Assembly: GCF_963924675.1 (NCBI RefSeq)
Contig: NC_089220.1
Location: forward strand, 49,362,639 to 49,426,638
DNA: 64,000 bases
Direction: 5' to 3'
Source of the DNA: Phocoena phocoena
Taxonomy: Eukaryota; Chordata; Mammalia; Artiodactyla; Phocoenidae
Below the pieces are notes generated by a model, which did no database searches, had not been told where the DNA came from, and saw nothing but the letters and a program-made list of their open reading frames with translations. Shown here piece after piece: positions 62,618 to 64,000 of the stretch (the stretch's first letter is position 1; each line of letters begins with the position of its first letter). The position numbers and the translations under genes were made by a program.

Positions 62618-63385
62618 CCAAGTTCCCTGCCTAATGGTCCCGTCCAGTGACGTGCTGGTATAAACTGGCTCTCCAGCAGCAGCAACATGCCTTGATTTGT
62701 AGCATTTGACAATTTCTGTTGTGCAAACCTGCCTACCATGGCTGATGTCAAGCTACTAACAGTTTAATACTTGGCTTATATAATTCCTGAATATTTACTA
62801 GTTAGCTGTCAAAGTAATATGAGCCAGCTACAGAACCACCACTGGCCCCATCCCCTCCCGAAATAATTTGTATGCTTTACATTTATCCTGTATGGAATGC
62901 TATGAATCTCAGTTCTTATTTCAAAAGCCATCCATTTTTCCACACTGCTGAATTTTGATTTGTTCATACATATAGGTAGAGATAAAAAATCAAGGACACA
63001 AATTACCCTAATTTGCTCAGATAAGAATATCTGAAGTCATACTTTTTAAAATAAATTAAATCCAGTCAGGCAACTGGGGCAAATGATGGACCTACACCAT
63101 GCATATCCTACAAATGATCATATTTTTTAAATCATGAAAAACATCATAACCTTTGTTTATTTCCCTTTGGAGACCATAGCCTTTAGGAAATTATTCAAAA
63201 GGAGTGCTATAGCACTACTATTAGTAGTAATGAAAATGGAAAAAAAAACCCAAATGCTTAACAATTAATTGGGAATGGCTATACAAATTATGGCATATTA
63301 ATATATTACATAGCTATTAACATTGCAAAATGTGGAATATATCAATACATGTGTTGATTATATCAGTATAAAAAAGCCATGTGGG

Positions 63386-63587
63386 GGCTTCCCTGGTGGC
63401 GTGGTGGCTGAGAGTCCGTCTGCCGATGCAGGGGACACGGGTTCGTGCCCCGGTCCGGGAAGATCCCACATGCCGCGGAGCGGCTGGGCCCGTGAGCCAT
63501 GGCTGCTGAGCCTGCGCGTCCGGAGCCTGTGCTCCGCAACGGGAGAGGCCACAACAGTGAGAGGCCCGCGTACCGCAAAAAAAACTC
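63386..63587 (+). mobile_element. CHR SINE, short form
   Basis: Near-consensus short CHR with an altered A-box region ('ggtggcgtggtggctgagag') and a short A tail. No clear target duplication. Confidence 0.92.
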
Positions 63588-64000
63588 CAACTATATAAAA
63601 CAATGTTATTTGAATTATAACGCTAAATTTGTGTGCACATCCATTATAAATACATGAAAATACTCCCAAACTCCCAGGAAAAAACTCTTGTAGAGCCATG
63701 TAGCCAGTAAATACCTAAACTGGTTGTAACCTGCCTGTTTAATCAATCAATTTCAGTTTTAATTTCAGTTTCGGGTAATAAGTAAATACTATAACGTGTT
63801 TTAAACCCATCTAATTAAGTAACAACTCACTTCAATCAACAGCCCACTGAAAGCCAACCAGTGACAGCTTCATACTTTAAAACTCAGTCAAGTAGCAGAA
63901 GACTCGCTCCAGAAAATTGACTGAGGCTGGTGTCAACCCGTTTCTCACCTCTATAACCAACACGAAACATGCTTCTGTGTACAACAAAAAATCATTCAAA

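Larger units (their letters stand above)
59750..64000 (-). other. ATL1: ATL1 intron, partial
   Basis: Begins upstream of the acceptor at 59750 and runs off the window. It contains MIR relics, an L1 fragment with a microsatellite, and two CHR SINEs. 62630-63380 shows nothing recognised. Confidence 0.8.

Noticed and set aside
59750..64000. ATL1 exon for residues just before 211
   Set aside because: No sequence matching the upstream GTPase-domain residues was found on the - strand.

Overview
This window is mammalian nuclear DNA, almost certainly from a cetacean. The main evidence is about 20 copies of the CHR-type tRNA-Glu-derived SINE, including short high-identity copies with perfect target-site duplications. 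There are also L1 elements of cetartiodactyl type, and ancient MIR and L2 relics. Nothing is bacterial or viral apart from degenerate retroviral LTRs. The split-gene structure was rebuilt by hand from splice sites, reading phase and recognised protein sequence.

Layout: (1) 1-14,190 is intergenic and repeat-rich, with L1 pieces, two copies of an unassigned interspersed repeat each split by a different LTR, an L2 relic, a retroviral LTR and several SINEs. No exon was found here. (2) About 14,190-15,130 is a CpG island holding the SAV1 5' end. (3) 14,941-44,391 is the complete SAV1 coding region in five exons on the + strand, predicting 384 residues, with a 3'UTR running to about 45,630. Intron 2 (16.9 kb) carries an 8.6 kb antisense L1 nest. 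(4) 46,975-59,749 on the - strand holds the last eight coding exons of ATL1 (atlastin-1, residues 211-558), including a 15-nt microexon. The ATL1 5' exons lie beyond the right edge. The order SAV1> <ATL1 is convergent, as at human 14q22. (5) 59,750-64,000 is an ATL1 intron with MIR, L1 and SINE relics.

The two genes are neighbours but not functional partners. SAV1 is the scaffold of the Hippo kinase cassette. ATL1 is an ER membrane-fusing GTPase mutated in human SPG3A spastic paraplegia.

I found no previously undescribed biological system. The observations most worth a second look are: an ORF1-only L1 unit nested with an 11-bp direct repeat inside the ORF2 of an L1 that itself lacks ORF1; a perfect 36-bp palindrome; a bare poly(T) tract with a 13-bp target-site duplication; the ATL1 microexon; tandem Pumilio sites overlapping a poly(A) signal in the SAV1 3'UTR; and a SINE about 32 nt inside an ATL1 donor.
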